Source: Membranihabitans maritimus | GTDB taxonomy: Bacteria > Bacteroidota > Bacteroidia > Chitinophagales > Saprospiraceae | Assembly (NCBI RefSeq): GCF_021729145.1 | Contig: NZ_JAJSLW010000005.1 | Span: forward strand, 191,946-255,945 | DNA length: 64,000 nucleotides | Reading direction: 5' to 3' | In this document: positions 26,453 through 34,971 of the stretch, one piece after another | Position numbering within the stretch: position 1 is the first letter of the stretch | Layout of the letters: every line of letters begins with the position of its first letter | The notes under the pieces: model-generated | Seen by the model: only the letters and a program-made list of their open reading frames with translations | Databases searched by the model: none | What the model was told of the DNA's origin: nothing | Translations under genes and position numbers: made by a program

Positions 26453-26716
26453 ATGAAGCGAAGCATTTTTAAATCGATCTTAATTATTGTATTTGCAATT
26501 GTAATTTTTGCGGTGCCTACATCAGAAATTTTAGCGCAATGTCCGATGTGTCGCATTTCAGCCGAATCGAATTTAGCCAATGGTGGAACAGCTGGGAATG
26601 GTCTGAACAAGGGGATACTATTTTTATTGAGTTTACCTTATTTATTAATTGGTACTTTAGGGTATGTTTGGTGGAGAAACAAAAAAAAGAGCTCTTCCGA
26701 AACTTTTGATAAATAA
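26453..26716 (+). CDS. Small membrane protein, CPMC motif, conserved in Bacteroidota
   Basis: An 87-residue protein: a signal-like helix (about 8-27), then a short exported stretch with AQCPMCRISAESN, followed by GLNKGILFLLSLPYLLIGTLGYVWW (a membrane helix about 52-74) and a basic tail. Proteins of this form (CPMC, then a second helix ending WRNKK) are found in many Bacteroidota; the function is unknown and the two cysteines in CPMC could bind metal or form a disulfide. The ATG is 4 nt after a strong -7 box (see the promoter). It converges with the gene at 26720, ends 3 nt apart. Confidence 0.75.
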   Translation: MKRSIFKSILIIVFAIVIFAVPTSEILAQCPMCRISAESNLANGGTAGNGLNKGILFLLSLPYLLIGTLGYVWWRNKKKSSSETFDK

Positions 26717-26719
26717 CGG

Positions 26720-27169
26720 TTAGCGGTCTAAAATATATCTTAAGCTAACTCCTCCACCTCCCGGGGCAAATCCTCTTCCTCCAACGATAAAGATATTGGG
26801 CATCCAATCAAGGGAAATATTCAAGGGAATATCACGAAAACTATAATCTAGGCCTAGTGCCCCTACAACGCCTACTCCCAATCCTCCATTATTTAATAAT
26901 ATACTTCCTCCGACACCCCAGTACCAGGTAAGACCAGGTACATCGTTTTGAAAATAATTATGTTTCTCATAAACCAAACTCGCATAAACGTCACCAAAAT
27001 AAAATCCTCCCATAAGTTCAAATGCTGATTGTGGTCCTACAAAAGACTTATAAGTGACATTGGCTCCAAGCCCCCCTCTGATTCCAAATGCTTTAGAATA
27101 ATCCTGAGCCTGGATATCATTAATAAACAAAAACCATAATGGCAAACAGAAGAATAATACTTTTTTCAT
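26720..27169 (-). CDS. Predicted small outer-membrane barrel protein
   Basis: A 149-residue exported protein with a signal peptide (FFCLPLWFLFINDIQAQ, about 5-21) and short glycine-rich alternating strands (GIRGGLGANVTY, FELMGGFYFGDVYASLVYE, LGVGVVGALGLDY, GVSLRYIL) typical of small porin-like barrels. I do not recognise a named family. ATG at 27169 is chosen over TTG at 27178 because it begins directly with the lysine-rich signal region. Confidence 0.65.
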   Translation of the reverse strand: MKKVLFFCLPLWFLFINDIQAQDYSKAFGIRGGLGANVTYKSFVGPQSAFELMGGFYFGDVYASLVYEKHNYFQNDVPGLTWYWGVGGSILLNNGGLGVGVVGALGLDYSFRDIPLNISLDWMPNIFIVGGRGFAPGGGGVSLRYILDR

Positions 27170-27229
27170 AAAATTCAATTTCGTAACGATAATAGAAAAA
27201 CTGGGTATAAACCTTACTCTTAATACTAC

Positions 27230-27619
27230 TTATTTCCTTAAAAAAAATACAATCATTAATATCCATGCTACTATAAAAAATAAACCGCCTAATGGGGTTA
27301 TAGGACCCAATATTTTTGTTGGAATAGCATGAAGTTCTTTGGTAGCTAATAAATACAATGAACCTGAAAATAAGATTATTCCAGCTAATGAGCAAATCCA
27401 GGCGTAATTTAATGAATTGGGATATTTAGTATTTTGCCATGAAGCAATAATTAAAATAGCGATCATAAACAGAACATGGTAAAAATGGTATTTGCTACCG
27501 GTCTCAAAAATTCCTTTTGAATAATCATCCATATATTTATTCAAAGCATGAGCTCCAAATGCTCCTATTCCCACGGCGAGAGCTCCCAAAGTAAAAGTTA
27601 TTATCCATTTTATATTCAT
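27230..27619 (-). CDS. DUF423 domain-containing membrane protein
   Basis: A 129-residue integral membrane protein with four helices and the DUF423 signature: GALAVGIGAFGAHALN (about 12-27), FETGSKYHFYHVLFMIA (about 40-56), and IILFSGSLYLLAT and ITPLGGLFFIVAW towards the C-terminus. The function of this family (YgdD and homologues) is unknown. It follows the ung gene by 13 nt on the same strand. Confidence 0.9.
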   Translation of the reverse strand: MNIKWIITFTLGALAVGIGAFGAHALNKYMDDYSKGIFETGSKYHFYHVLFMIAILIIASWQNTKYPNSLNYAWICSLAGIILFSGSLYLLATKELHAIPTKILGPITPLGGLFFIVAWILMIVFFLRK

Positions 27620-27632
27620 AGGTTGTTATATT

Positions 27633-28310
27633 TTATAGCGTCCAATTAATTGGGGCCTTATTTTGCCGGGTAAGATAGTGATTTGCGGTTGAAAAATGAT
27701 TATTACCCTGGAACCCGTTTCCAGCAAGAGGAGAGGGGTGAACACTTTCAAGGATCAGGTGCTTCGAGGAATCAATAAATTCCTTTTTCTTTCTGGCAAA
27801 ATTGCCCCATAATAGGAATACTACTCCGTCTCTCTCGTATGAAAGAGTCTTAATTACAGCATTGGTAAATTCTTCCCATCCATATTTGGAGTGCGAGCGT
27901 GGTTTACTTTTTTCAACGGTTAGTATAGCATTCAAAAGGAATACGCCTTGACTTGCCCAGGATGTAAGGTCGCCGTGGGCTGGAACAGTGAAAGATACAC
28001 TCCGATTTAACTCTTTGTAAATATTTCGTAGTGACGGGGGAATTTTTATGTTTTTAGGTACAGAAAAACTTAATCCCATTGCCTGTCCGGGTCCATGATA
28101 GGGGTCCTGACCGAGAATGACTACTTTCACTTCTTGAAAGGGAGTGGTATTAAATGCATTAAAGATTAATTTTCCATTAGGGTATATGGTCTTTCCATTT
28201 CTTTTATCTTCTTTAATTTTTTCTACCAATGTATGAAAGTAGGGTTTGTTAAATTCCTCTGAAAGTACCGATTTCCAACTCTCCTCGATTTGTACATTAT
28301 TTATACCCAT
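27633..28310 (-). CDS. ung: Uracil-DNA glycosylase, family 1
   Basis: A 225-residue base-excision repair enzyme that removes uracil from DNA. The water-activating loop GQDPYHGPGQAMGLSFSV (about 67-84) and the HPSPLAG leucine loop (about 188-194) are intact, with the uracil-binding LLNAILTVEKSKPRSH segment between. The start is taken as ATG 28310 (MGINNVQIEESW); the longer reading begins with TTG at 28331. It is adjacent to the DUF423 gene and close to tRNA-Arg on the opposite strand. Confidence 0.95.
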   Translation of the reverse strand: MGINNVQIEESWKSVLSEEFNKPYFHTLVEKIKEDKRNGKTIYPNGKLIFNAFNTTPFQEVKVVILGQDPYHGPGQAMGLSFSVPKNIKIPPSLRNIYKELNRSVSFTVPAHGDLTSWASQGVFLLNAILTVEKSKPRSHSKYGWEEFTNAVIKTLSYERDGVVFLLWGNFARKKKEFIDSSKHLILESVHPSPLAGNGFQGNNHFSTANHYLTRQNKAPINWTL

Positions 28311-28407
28311 TGAAATATATTTTGCCGACAAAATAACGCACTTATATGAAGAATTAAAAATATAATAATTTGATCTAAGTTTATTACTTTTTTTGAATAT
28401 GAATTCC

Positions 28408-28415
28408 TAATTTTG
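28408..28415 (+). promoter_or_regulatory. Possible -7 box for tRNA-Arg
   Basis: TAATTTTG at 28408-28415 matches TAnnTTTG and lies 14 nt upstream of the mature tRNA start. A -33 TTG at the normal distance is not seen, only a TTTG about 12 nt upstream, so the match is partial. Confidence 0.35.
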
Positions 28416-28428
28416 TCGCGCATTAAAC

Positions 28429-28502
28429 GGCTCCGTAGCTCAGCTGGATAGAGCAACTGACTTCTAATCAGTAGGTCGCAGGTTCGAATCCTGCCGGGGT
28501 CA
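28429..28502 (+). tRNA. tRNA-Arg (anticodon TCT)
   Basis: A complete cloverleaf can be folded: acceptor GGCTCCG pairs with CGGGGTC (two G-U pairs), D-arm GCTC/GAGC, anticodon stem ACTGA/TCAGT around loop CTTCTAA with anticodon TCT (decodes AGA/AGG), and T-arm GCAGG-TTCGAAT-CCTGC. CCA is not encoded. A strong terminator follows at 28513. Confidence 0.96.
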
Positions 28503-28512
28503 CTTGAAAATC

Positions 28513-28546
28513 AAAGGGTTGTGAATTATTTTCACAACCCTTTTTT
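28513..28546 (+). terminator. Rho-independent terminator of tRNA-Arg
   Basis: AAAGGGTTGTGAA (28513-28525), a 5-nt loop, TTCACAACCCTTT (28531-28543) and a T run: a perfect 13-bp hairpin ending in T residues. Confidence 0.85.
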
Positions 28547-28670
28547 CATACGCGCACCTAGCAATAAATTTCCTTTCAATTAAATTCTAACAATTTGGTT
28601 AATACCCCAAGGGAGTTAGAGATGAAATTCACAAATTATATATTGGAAAGGTGAAAATTTTTAATAAACC

Positions 28671-29291
28671 TTATTTATTGCCCTGGTCTGATATTAATTC
28701 ACCCTTATTTTTTAGATAATTTAATGTTTCCTTGACATTTAGCATGATATTTCGAAAGTCCTTCTTTTTCATTTCATACACAGAATTGTTAATTTCCATG
28801 TAGTATATGGTTTTACCACTGCTGCTAGTATCGTATTCTCCTTTTAATTCCACACCTGAGGATTCACATTCTGTAATACTGGCATTGTCGTAATTATTGA
28901 TTTTTAAAGATTCATTATACCTCAAGACTTCATTGGCACAACTGTACAATGACCTGAGTTCTACTGGTTTGAGCTCAAAAAACTCTCTTTTCACCTGAGA
29001 ATTAACCGAATATCCGATATTAGCCAGAGAACTACCTGTTCCTAAATAGCTTATTATATCAACATCGGTTTTAATATTACTAATTCGTATTATGAAAGGA
29101 TAAGTGGTATCATTCGTCCCCAATTCAAATTTTTTCACAAGATCCATTTTAATAATACCGTCTGTACCGAAGATTTTACTGTAGCTTTCCTTATACGAAT
29201 GTACTAATTCAGTAACTTCCTGGCCATTAACATTAGAGATATGTATTAATAGGAATAAAGACAGAATACACTTAGTCAAAATGGAATTCAT
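28671..29291 (-). CDS. Exported protein of unknown function
   Basis: A 206-residue protein with a signal peptide (LSLFLLIHISNVNGQ, about 10-24). The mature part has no family that I recognise; it has a FIIRISNIKTDVDIISYLG strand region, a helix near RREFFELKPVELRSL-type sequence, a Cys pair (SC and EC around 117 and 141) and a C-terminal helix MLNVKETLNYLKNKG. Free-standing gene without clear operon partners. Confidence 0.55.
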   Translation of the reverse strand: MNSILTKCILSLFLLIHISNVNGQEVTELVHSYKESYSKIFGTDGIIKMDLVKKFELGTNDTTYPFIIRISNIKTDVDIISYLGTGSSLANIGYSVNSQVKREFFELKPVELRSLYSCANEVLRYNESLKINNYDNASITECESSGVELKGEYDTSSSGKTIYYMEINNSVYEMKKKDFRNIMLNVKETLNYLKNKGELISDQGNK

Positions 29292-29441
29292 AGCAAATAA
29301 ACTTTTATAAAATTTACTGCTTTTAAATATATATCTTACTCTAAATCAATAAATTAACATATTTTTAAAATATTATATCAATGAAATTTGTGAATTATGC
29401 ACTTGGACAGTTAATTCCCTTACAAAAGACATCTGCGAGTT

Positions 29442-30161
29442 TTATGATTTAAGCATCAGCATAAACGATGAAAAAAGAAGTAAGAGTAATAATATTTGCT
29501 TGAAGGTAGCCTCATTGAGCATTCCATAGGCCTTTTTACCCAAAAATTGGGATAGGAGGAAAAAGGGTATAATCACAATGCTGTGCATTAAATGCGTCTT
29601 GGTCAATACTCCTCCAATACTTAGAACTGGTACCCTGATCACTGAGATCATTCCTAAAACGCCTATCATTGTCGCCCTGAATGCCTTTATATCTGAAGCA
29701 CTACTTCTTACGGACATAACATATAATGGACCGCCTGTAGAAAATAAACCTGAAAAGAACCCTCCTAAAAGGCCCAGCGGTAAGGTATATCGTGGATTCT
29801 TAATCTCGTTGTTTTGTTTGAAATATGAATATACAACATAGAGGAATACAAATACACCCAGTAATCTCCTGAGGAAAACGGGTTTTGAAAAGGTGAGTAC
29901 ATATACTCCGATGCTTATGCCTATAATAGAGATAAATAATAAACGCTGCAAAATCATTTTGTCAATATTATTCCACTCTTTATAAACCAGGTATATGCTG
30001 GATAGTAAATAAAAAATTGAAATAATAGAGATAGCGTCTGGCATATTCATAACCGTAAGTAAAATGGGGAGAGCTATTAATGCACCAGCAAAGCCAATCA
30101 TTGTATGGACAAAGAAGCCTAAAAAAATTCCTAACGCCACAATCAGTATCGTAAGATCCAT
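29442..30161 (-). CDS. Sulfite exporter TauE/SafE family permease
   Basis: A 239-residue integral membrane protein with about seven to eight helices. The first TauE repeat is LGIFLGFFVHTMIGFAGAL (about 10-28) and the second is LPLGLLGGFFSGLFSTGGP (about 126-144), with the family's FSTGGP turn. These permeases move sulfite, sulfonates or organic anions across the inner membrane. It is divergent from an Lrp/AsnC regulator, with a 7-bp-arm dyad between the two genes. Confidence 0.88.
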   Translation of the reverse strand: MDLTILIVALGIFLGFFVHTMIGFAGALIALPILLTVMNMPDAISIISIFYLLSSIYLVYKEWNNIDKMILQRLLFISIIGISIGVYVLTFSKPVFLRRLLGVFVFLYVVYSYFKQNNEIKNPRYTLPLGLLGGFFSGLFSTGGPLYVMSVRSSASDIKAFRATMIGVLGMISVIRVPVLSIGGVLTKTHLMHSIVIIPFFLLSQFLGKKAYGMLNEATFKQILLLLLLFSSFMLMLKS

Positions 30162-30243
30162 TATATTTTATCTCTTAGTCAATTAAAAAATGGTATGCTT
30201 TAGAAGCTGTAAATTTAGGTAAGAAGTGGTATTAGATAATATA

Positions 30244-30265
30244 TAATCATAGGTATAAATGATTA
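30244..30265. promoter_or_regulatory. Candidate Lrp operator between TauE/SafE and Lrp
   Basis: TAATCAT (30244-30250), AGGTATAA spacer, ATGATTA (30259-30265): a perfect 7-bp inverted repeat in the 150-bp divergent region. It is a plausible site for the Lrp protein encoded next to it to control both genes. Confidence 0.45.
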
Positions 30266-30311
30266 ATTTTTATGGATTCAATGTATTTTTACTCAAAATA
30301 CACTTGATTTT

Positions 30312-30728
30312 ATGGTAGATTCGACAGATAGAATAATCATCAAATGCTTGGAGGAAAATGCAAGAACCTCATTTGCCGAATTAGGTCGGATGGTATCTCT
30401 TACTCCATCTTCTGTAAGGGAAAGAGTAAAAAGACTTGAAGATTCGGGTGTAATTAGAAAATATACTATAGAAGTTGATTCTGCACAGCTGGGGTTTGGG
30501 ATGGAAGCATTTATAGTAGTTAAACTTCGTTCCGGTACTTTAAAATCTTTTACAAGTTTGATAGATACCTGGGATGAAATACAAGAGGCGTATAGAATTA
30601 CCGGTGAACATAATATTCAAATGCGAGTAGTTTTAAAAGACCAATTGCACTTACAATCATTTATTGATGAAATGCTTAAATATGGAGATCCAACCACTTC
30701 TTTAATTTTATCGAAAGTCAAGGCCTGA
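30312..30728 (+). CDS. Lrp/AsnC family transcriptional regulator
   Basis: A 138-residue Lrp-type protein: N-terminal HTH (TDRIIIKCLEENARTSFAEL then TPSSVRERVKRLEDSGVI, about 5-45) and a C-terminal ligand-binding ferredoxin-like domain (about 65-135, with IQEAYRITGEHNIQMRVVLK). It is somewhat short of the usual 150. Lrp proteins sense amino acids or related ligands. It is divergent from a TauE/SafE permease, the likely target. Confidence 0.9.
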   Translation: MVDSTDRIIIKCLEENARTSFAELGRMVSLTPSSVRERVKRLEDSGVIRKYTIEVDSAQLGFGMEAFIVVKLRSGTLKSFTSLIDTWDEIQEAYRITGEHNIQMRVVLKDQLHLQSFIDEMLKYGDPTTSLILSKVKA

Positions 30729-30872
30729 ATGTAAGGAATGGTTACCGTTTTAGCTTAATTAGGAAGTGGAGGCGAAAGTCATAGACTTGCTGCGTTGTCC
30801 CCCTGAGATATACTCTTCATGTCTGTTAGGTTGATTTACAGGCTCTTTCCGATAACTTCAACAGGATTTGGA

Positions 30873-30909
30873 AATAGAGGGAATGATAGGAAACTACATT
30901 CCCTCTATT
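30873..30909. repeat. Perfect 13-bp inverted repeat downstream of the Lrp gene
   Basis: AATAGAGGGAATG (30873-30885), 11-nt loop, CATTCCCTCTATT (30897-30909). No T run follows on the plus strand. It could be a terminator-like structure or a binding site; its perfect match over 13 bp is unusual for chance. Confidence 0.5.
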
Positions 30910-31226
30910 AGTTGGTACTTTATTCTGAATGTGGATGTTTTCTTCTAAATGAAGACTGCTATTTTCTTGCTACCATTTTGGATCCAAAAGAATATCCCGG
31001 GTTTCCCATAATTTGTTCTATGATACATCCGACAAACAACAGCAAAGGGTGCGAAGCATTTTCCTGGGATTTCCATTACCGAATTGTGGCAACGAAAACC
31101 TTTAGTGCAATAAATCAGACACATATCTGAGAACTTTGATCTCGCCCTTCACTTTTAGATTTCATAATTTTGATGAGGTCTGAATCCAAAATATTCTTCC
31201 CGTATAGGGGGGTAAATAAATCGATT
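30910..31226. other. Intergenic region, nothing further recognised
   Basis: About 320 bp between the hairpin and the end of the M16 operon. A 72-codon plus-strand ORF (30912-31130) has no good start and no recognised product. Confidence 0.35.
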
Positions 31227-33410
31227 TTATTCTACCTTGAAATCATCATTAGTTATTTCCGGATTAATTTCTATTTCTTCTACTTTTTGAACCATTTCAA
31301 AAGGCATCCCACCTCCTGAAAAAGTAACGGAATGCGGAATCAAAAATCCTTTAACTTCTTTGTATTCTTCAAAGACTTGCTCTGTTGATATTTGTTGACC
31401 ATTGACTTCGGCATTACTCACTACCTTTTCCTTCAACCCGGTTTCTTTGTTGTAGTACTCTGTAAGGGTAGACCCATCAATCGTTTTAACGACGATCTTA
31501 TAAACATCGGTGCCATCCAGTTTCTCACTTCCTTTCATTTCTACATTATAATCCCCTGAAGAAAAATAGTCTAATTCAGGGGCAAATTTCGCCATATTCC
31601 TAAATCTTCCAAACTCCTTAGGGTCATCAATAACCTGGCTTCCTTGCATTCCGCCCATTTTAGCTTTTAACCCATTGAAAACAATTTCCTGTACAGTCAT
31701 TCCTTGGGCTTCAACCGTCATATTCAATTTTGAATTATCAGCTGTTTTTATGGTGGTGGTGACATTCCCCATAGGTGTTTCAGCTACAGATTTTATAAAC
31801 ATTCCATTGACTTGTTTAATCTTTTCTTTTCCACCAATAGCCTCCAGATACTTGTCCACTACCTCTTCTGCTGAAATATCATTTGATTCATCATCCGTAT
31901 TTTCAGAAACAGATTTATCTATTTTATTCGCTTTCACGTCGTAAAAGTCAATTTCACCATTTCCATCAAAAGGTATGAGTTTGGATGCTACTTCATCTTC
32001 ATTTCCCACTACCAGTATTTGCATCTTTTCTGGGTCCAAATATTTTTTGGCGGCCATTTGTATATCTTCCGGTGTAAGTTTTTCCAATCTTTCAAGGTAT
32101 GTTTTGTAATAGTCTTTGGGTAAATCATACCGTGCGATATTTAGGGCATATTGTGCTACTGTCTGGGGCGACTCCAATCCCCGTGCATATTTCCCAGTCA
32201 GTACGTTTTTTACGAGTTCCAATTCATCTTGATCCACTGGCTCTGTCCTCATAGTTTCAATTTCCCTGAAGATTTCGGTCAGGGTACTATCTGTAACAGC
32301 ATTTCGGACACTTGCAGATGTAGAAAATGAACCAATGTGGAGATCAGGAGATAAACTGGACCCGATACCATACGTATACCCTTTGTCTTCCCGAATATTT
32401 TTATTTAAGCGCGATCCAAAATATCCTCCCAGGATGGTATTCATTACCGAAGCTGCCAGTCTATCTTCCGCATTGGGTTTATATCTAGCAGTTTGAGATA
32501 CGCTTAATACAGATTGCACAGCACCATCTTTATTAACAAAATTTACTGTATTTGATTCCGGTCGCTCTACAAAAGGAGGTATATGCTTTTTGAATGTGGG
32601 ATCAGCCTTCCAATCGCCAAAATATTTTTTTGCCTGGTCCAATGCATCGGAGGAGGTTATATCACCCACAATAATCAGATAGGATTCATTGGGGAAATAA
32701 TATTTTCGATAATAATCTTTGACGTCTTCCAGTGTTATATTATCAATAGTCTCTTCCATTACAAACTCACCATACGCATGATCCTTGCCATATAACACAG
32801 CCCCTTTGACATTGCTGGCAATCGTATTGGGATCGGATTTTGAAAAAGCCAGACCTGATTTAGTAGTTTGTATAATCTTGTCAAATTCTTCTTGTGGAAA
32901 ACTGGGATTGTATAATAGATCTGTAGCGATTTCCAGCAATTCCTCGCTGTGTTTCTTAAGAGATGTGGCATAGAACCCCGAAGAATTTGTATTCACAGAA
33001 GCTGCAATGAAATCAAGTGCTTCATCTATCTCTGATTTTGTTTTGCTTTCCGTACCTCGTTTGAGCATTTGTCCGGCTACAGAAGCCAAACCTGTTTTAT
33101 CCCCTTCTACGATAGCACCTTTGTCAACAAATAACTGGTATGATACAACCGGAAGTTTGTGGTTTTCAACTACAATTATATTCAAATCATTTTCCAGGGT
33201 AAACTGTTCGTAATCACCAAGGTTAAATTCTGGTGCAGGACCTGGATCAGGAGCATTTGCTCTCCATTCAGTTGACAAGTTTTCGGGCTCAACCTCGCTT
33301 GTTTTTTCTGTTACTTGATTACCCACTTTAGGGCTGCATGAAAATATGATGGCTCCTAATAATAATAAATAGAAATATCGATTCATATTGATCCTTTGTA
33401 TAGATTTCAT
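31227..33410 (-). CDS. Inactive-type M16 peptidase lipoprotein fused to a lipoprotein-sorting-like domain
   Basis: A 727-residue envelope protein. The lipobox IFSCS near residue 25 suggests a lipoprotein. Residues about 65-490 form the two halves of an M16 (insulinase-type) clam-shell, but the zinc motif HxxEH is absent: the equivalent position reads GQMLKRGTESKTKSEI. The arm-and-tyrosine region (DKGYTYGIGS) is present, as in the non-catalytic partner of bacterial M16 pairs. After about 500 comes a separate domain (AEEVVDKYLEAIGGKEKI..., ending ITNDDFKV) resembling outer-membrane lipoprotein-sorting/DUF4292-type sheets. It follows the active M16 gene by 2 nt. Confidence 0.85.
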   Translation of the reverse strand: MKSIQRINMNRYFYLLLLGAIIFSCSPKVGNQVTEKTSEVEPENLSTEWRANAPDPGPAPEFNLGDYEQFTLENDLNIIVVENHKLPVVSYQLFVDKGAIVEGDKTGLASVAGQMLKRGTESKTKSEIDEALDFIAASVNTNSSGFYATSLKKHSEELLEIATDLLYNPSFPQEEFDKIIQTTKSGLAFSKSDPNTIASNVKGAVLYGKDHAYGEFVMEETIDNITLEDVKDYYRKYYFPNESYLIIVGDITSSDALDQAKKYFGDWKADPTFKKHIPPFVERPESNTVNFVNKDGAVQSVLSVSQTARYKPNAEDRLAASVMNTILGGYFGSRLNKNIREDKGYTYGIGSSLSPDLHIGSFSTSASVRNAVTDSTLTEIFREIETMRTEPVDQDELELVKNVLTGKYARGLESPQTVAQYALNIARYDLPKDYYKTYLERLEKLTPEDIQMAAKKYLDPEKMQILVVGNEDEVASKLIPFDGNGEIDFYDVKANKIDKSVSENTDDESNDISAEEVVDKYLEAIGGKEKIKQVNGMFIKSVAETPMGNVTTTIKTADNSKLNMTVEAQGMTVQEIVFNGLKAKMGGMQGSQVIDDPKEFGRFRNMAKFAPELDYFSSGDYNVEMKGSEKLDGTDVYKIVVKTIDGSTLTEYYNKETGLKEKVVSNAEVNGQQISTEQVFEEYKEVKGFLIPHSVTFSGGGMPFEMVQKVEEIEINPEITNDDFKVE

Positions 33411-33412
33411 TT

Positions 33413-34735
33413 CTATTGATTTTGTTGTTGAGGTAAATAGTACAATATTACGCGATTTTCAGGGGTGAAATATTTCCTGGCAACATTCCGGATATCTTCG
33501 CGACTTACATTCAAATACCGTTCTATCTCAGTGTTTATGAGATTGGCATTTCCGTAATAAGTATGATAGTTTGCCAACGATTCTGCTATAGAAACCATTG
33601 ACGTGTTTCCCCTTATAAATGAATCTTCAATATTATTTTTTAATTTTCTAAATTCTCTATCTGTTATCAATTCGTTTTGGACTTTTTCAATTTCAGTATC
33701 AATTCCAATTAATAAATCCTCCAGGCTTTTACCCATATTGGGCAGAGCAATTATAAAGCTGACACCTGGATCTTCAAGGTCCATTGGGTAATTTGAAACT
33801 TGAATGGCTAATTGTTGCTTATCTTTAAGTTCTTTGACCATTCTCGAACTCTCACCACCTGATAACAAACTGGTTAGTAGCTTAATAGCATACATGTCTT
33901 CATCTGTTTGTTGAGGTATTCTATACGTGAGAAACATAGCAGGTAAAGTGATATTATCATACACAGTATCGACTATTGGTCCTTCTAAATCCGGTTCATT
34001 TACTTGAGGCATTTGTGGGGCCGGACCTTGCGGAATTTCACTAAAATATTTTTCAACCAGCGTTCTTGTCGTTTTAATATCAATATCCCCGGCAATTGAT
34101 AATGTTGCATTGTTTGGCACATAAAACCTGGCATAAAAATTTTCGAAATCTTCATTGGATGCTGCATTCAAATCCTCCATGGATCCAATTACACTCCATT
34201 TGTAAGGGTGAGTATTATAGGCTTTTTCAAAGGAGTTATTGAGCCAGGTACCATAGGGTTGATTGTCGATACGTTGTCTTTTTTCTTCTTTTACAACTTC
34301 CCTTTGTGTTTCAATTCCCTTTTCGTCAATTTTTGCGTGTAACATTCTTTCTGACTCCAACCAAAGTCCCAACTCCAATTGATTAGAAGGAAATATTTCA
34401 TAATAAAAGGTCCTGTCCTTTGAGGTATTTGCATTGTTGACACCACCTGCATTAGAAATATATTTATCAAATTCACCTCTGTCCACATTTTTGGAACCTT
34501 CAAACATCAAATGTTCAAAAAAGTGAGCAAAACCTGTTCGGTTAGGATCTTCATTTTTGGATCCCACATGATATAGGACTGAGACGGCTACTATGGGAGT
34601 AGAATTGTCTTTATGTAAAATGACATGTAATCCGTTGTCCAAATCGAATTCTTCAAATTCTAAGGTATTCATTTGTGCATGTACGAAAGTGGCTGCACAA
34701 ATGGCCCAAAAAATTACAAAAACAAATTTTCTCAT
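33413..34735 (-). CDS. M16 family zinc metallopeptidase (catalytic)
   Basis: A 440-residue exported peptidase with a signal peptide (about 1-20, FVHAQ). The inverted zinc motif HFFEH (HxxEH) is intact in the segment TGFAHFFEHLMFEGSKN (about 65-81), with the downstream Glu in the following helix; the second M16 half has YRIPQQTDEDMYAI. It degrades peptides in the periplasm, usually as a heterodimer with a non-catalytic partner, here the next gene. Order xseA-xseB-M16a-M16b, gaps of 32 and 2 nt, suggests one transcript. Confidence 0.9.
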   Translation of the reverse strand: MRKFVFVIFWAICAATFVHAQMNTLEFEEFDLDNGLHVILHKDNSTPIVAVSVLYHVGSKNEDPNRTGFAHFFEHLMFEGSKNVDRGEFDKYISNAGGVNNANTSKDRTFYYEIFPSNQLELGLWLESERMLHAKIDEKGIETQREVVKEEKRQRIDNQPYGTWLNNSFEKAYNTHPYKWSVIGSMEDLNAASNEDFENFYARFYVPNNATLSIAGDIDIKTTRTLVEKYFSEIPQGPAPQMPQVNEPDLEGPIVDTVYDNITLPAMFLTYRIPQQTDEDMYAIKLLTSLLSGGESSRMVKELKDKQQLAIQVSNYPMDLEDPGVSFIIALPNMGKSLEDLLIGIDTEIEKVQNELITDREFRKLKNNIEDSFIRGNTSMVSIAESLANYHTYYGNANLINTEIERYLNVSREDIRNVARKYFTPENRVILYYLPQQQNQ

Positions 34736-34767
34736 ACTAATTATGATTTATAGTTGTTGATCAAGTA

Positions 34768-34971
34768 TCAAATGTTAAAACTTTTATTTATCTTTTCTTC
34801 AATGTTACGTAATTTTTTTTCACAATATTCGATCAGAAACTGTCCTCTATCGATTAACGATTCAAGTTCGTCAATTTCATATTCATTCTTCTCCATTTTT
34901 TTCTGAATTTCATTTAATTCCTTTTCAGCTTCTTTATATGATTCCGGAACTTTTTGATTTTTATCAGTCAT
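34768..34971 (-). CDS. xseB: Exodeoxyribonuclease VII small subunit
   Basis: A 67-residue coiled-coil protein: SYKEAEKELNEIQKKMEKNE then IDELESLIDRGQFLIEYCEKK, the normal XseB pattern (length usually 60-85). It pairs with XseA to degrade single-stranded DNA. ATG at 34971 overlaps the xseA stop by 8 nt (ATGACTGA), indicating translational coupling. Confidence 0.9.
   Translation of the reverse strand: MTDKNQKVPESYKEAEKELNEIQKKMEKNEYEIDELESLIDRGQFLIEYCEKKLRNIEEKINKSFNI

Noticed and set aside
30912-31130. 72-aa plus-strand ORF after the Lrp gene
   Set aside because: No ribosome binding site or recognised product, and it begins right after the inverted repeat; likely chance.
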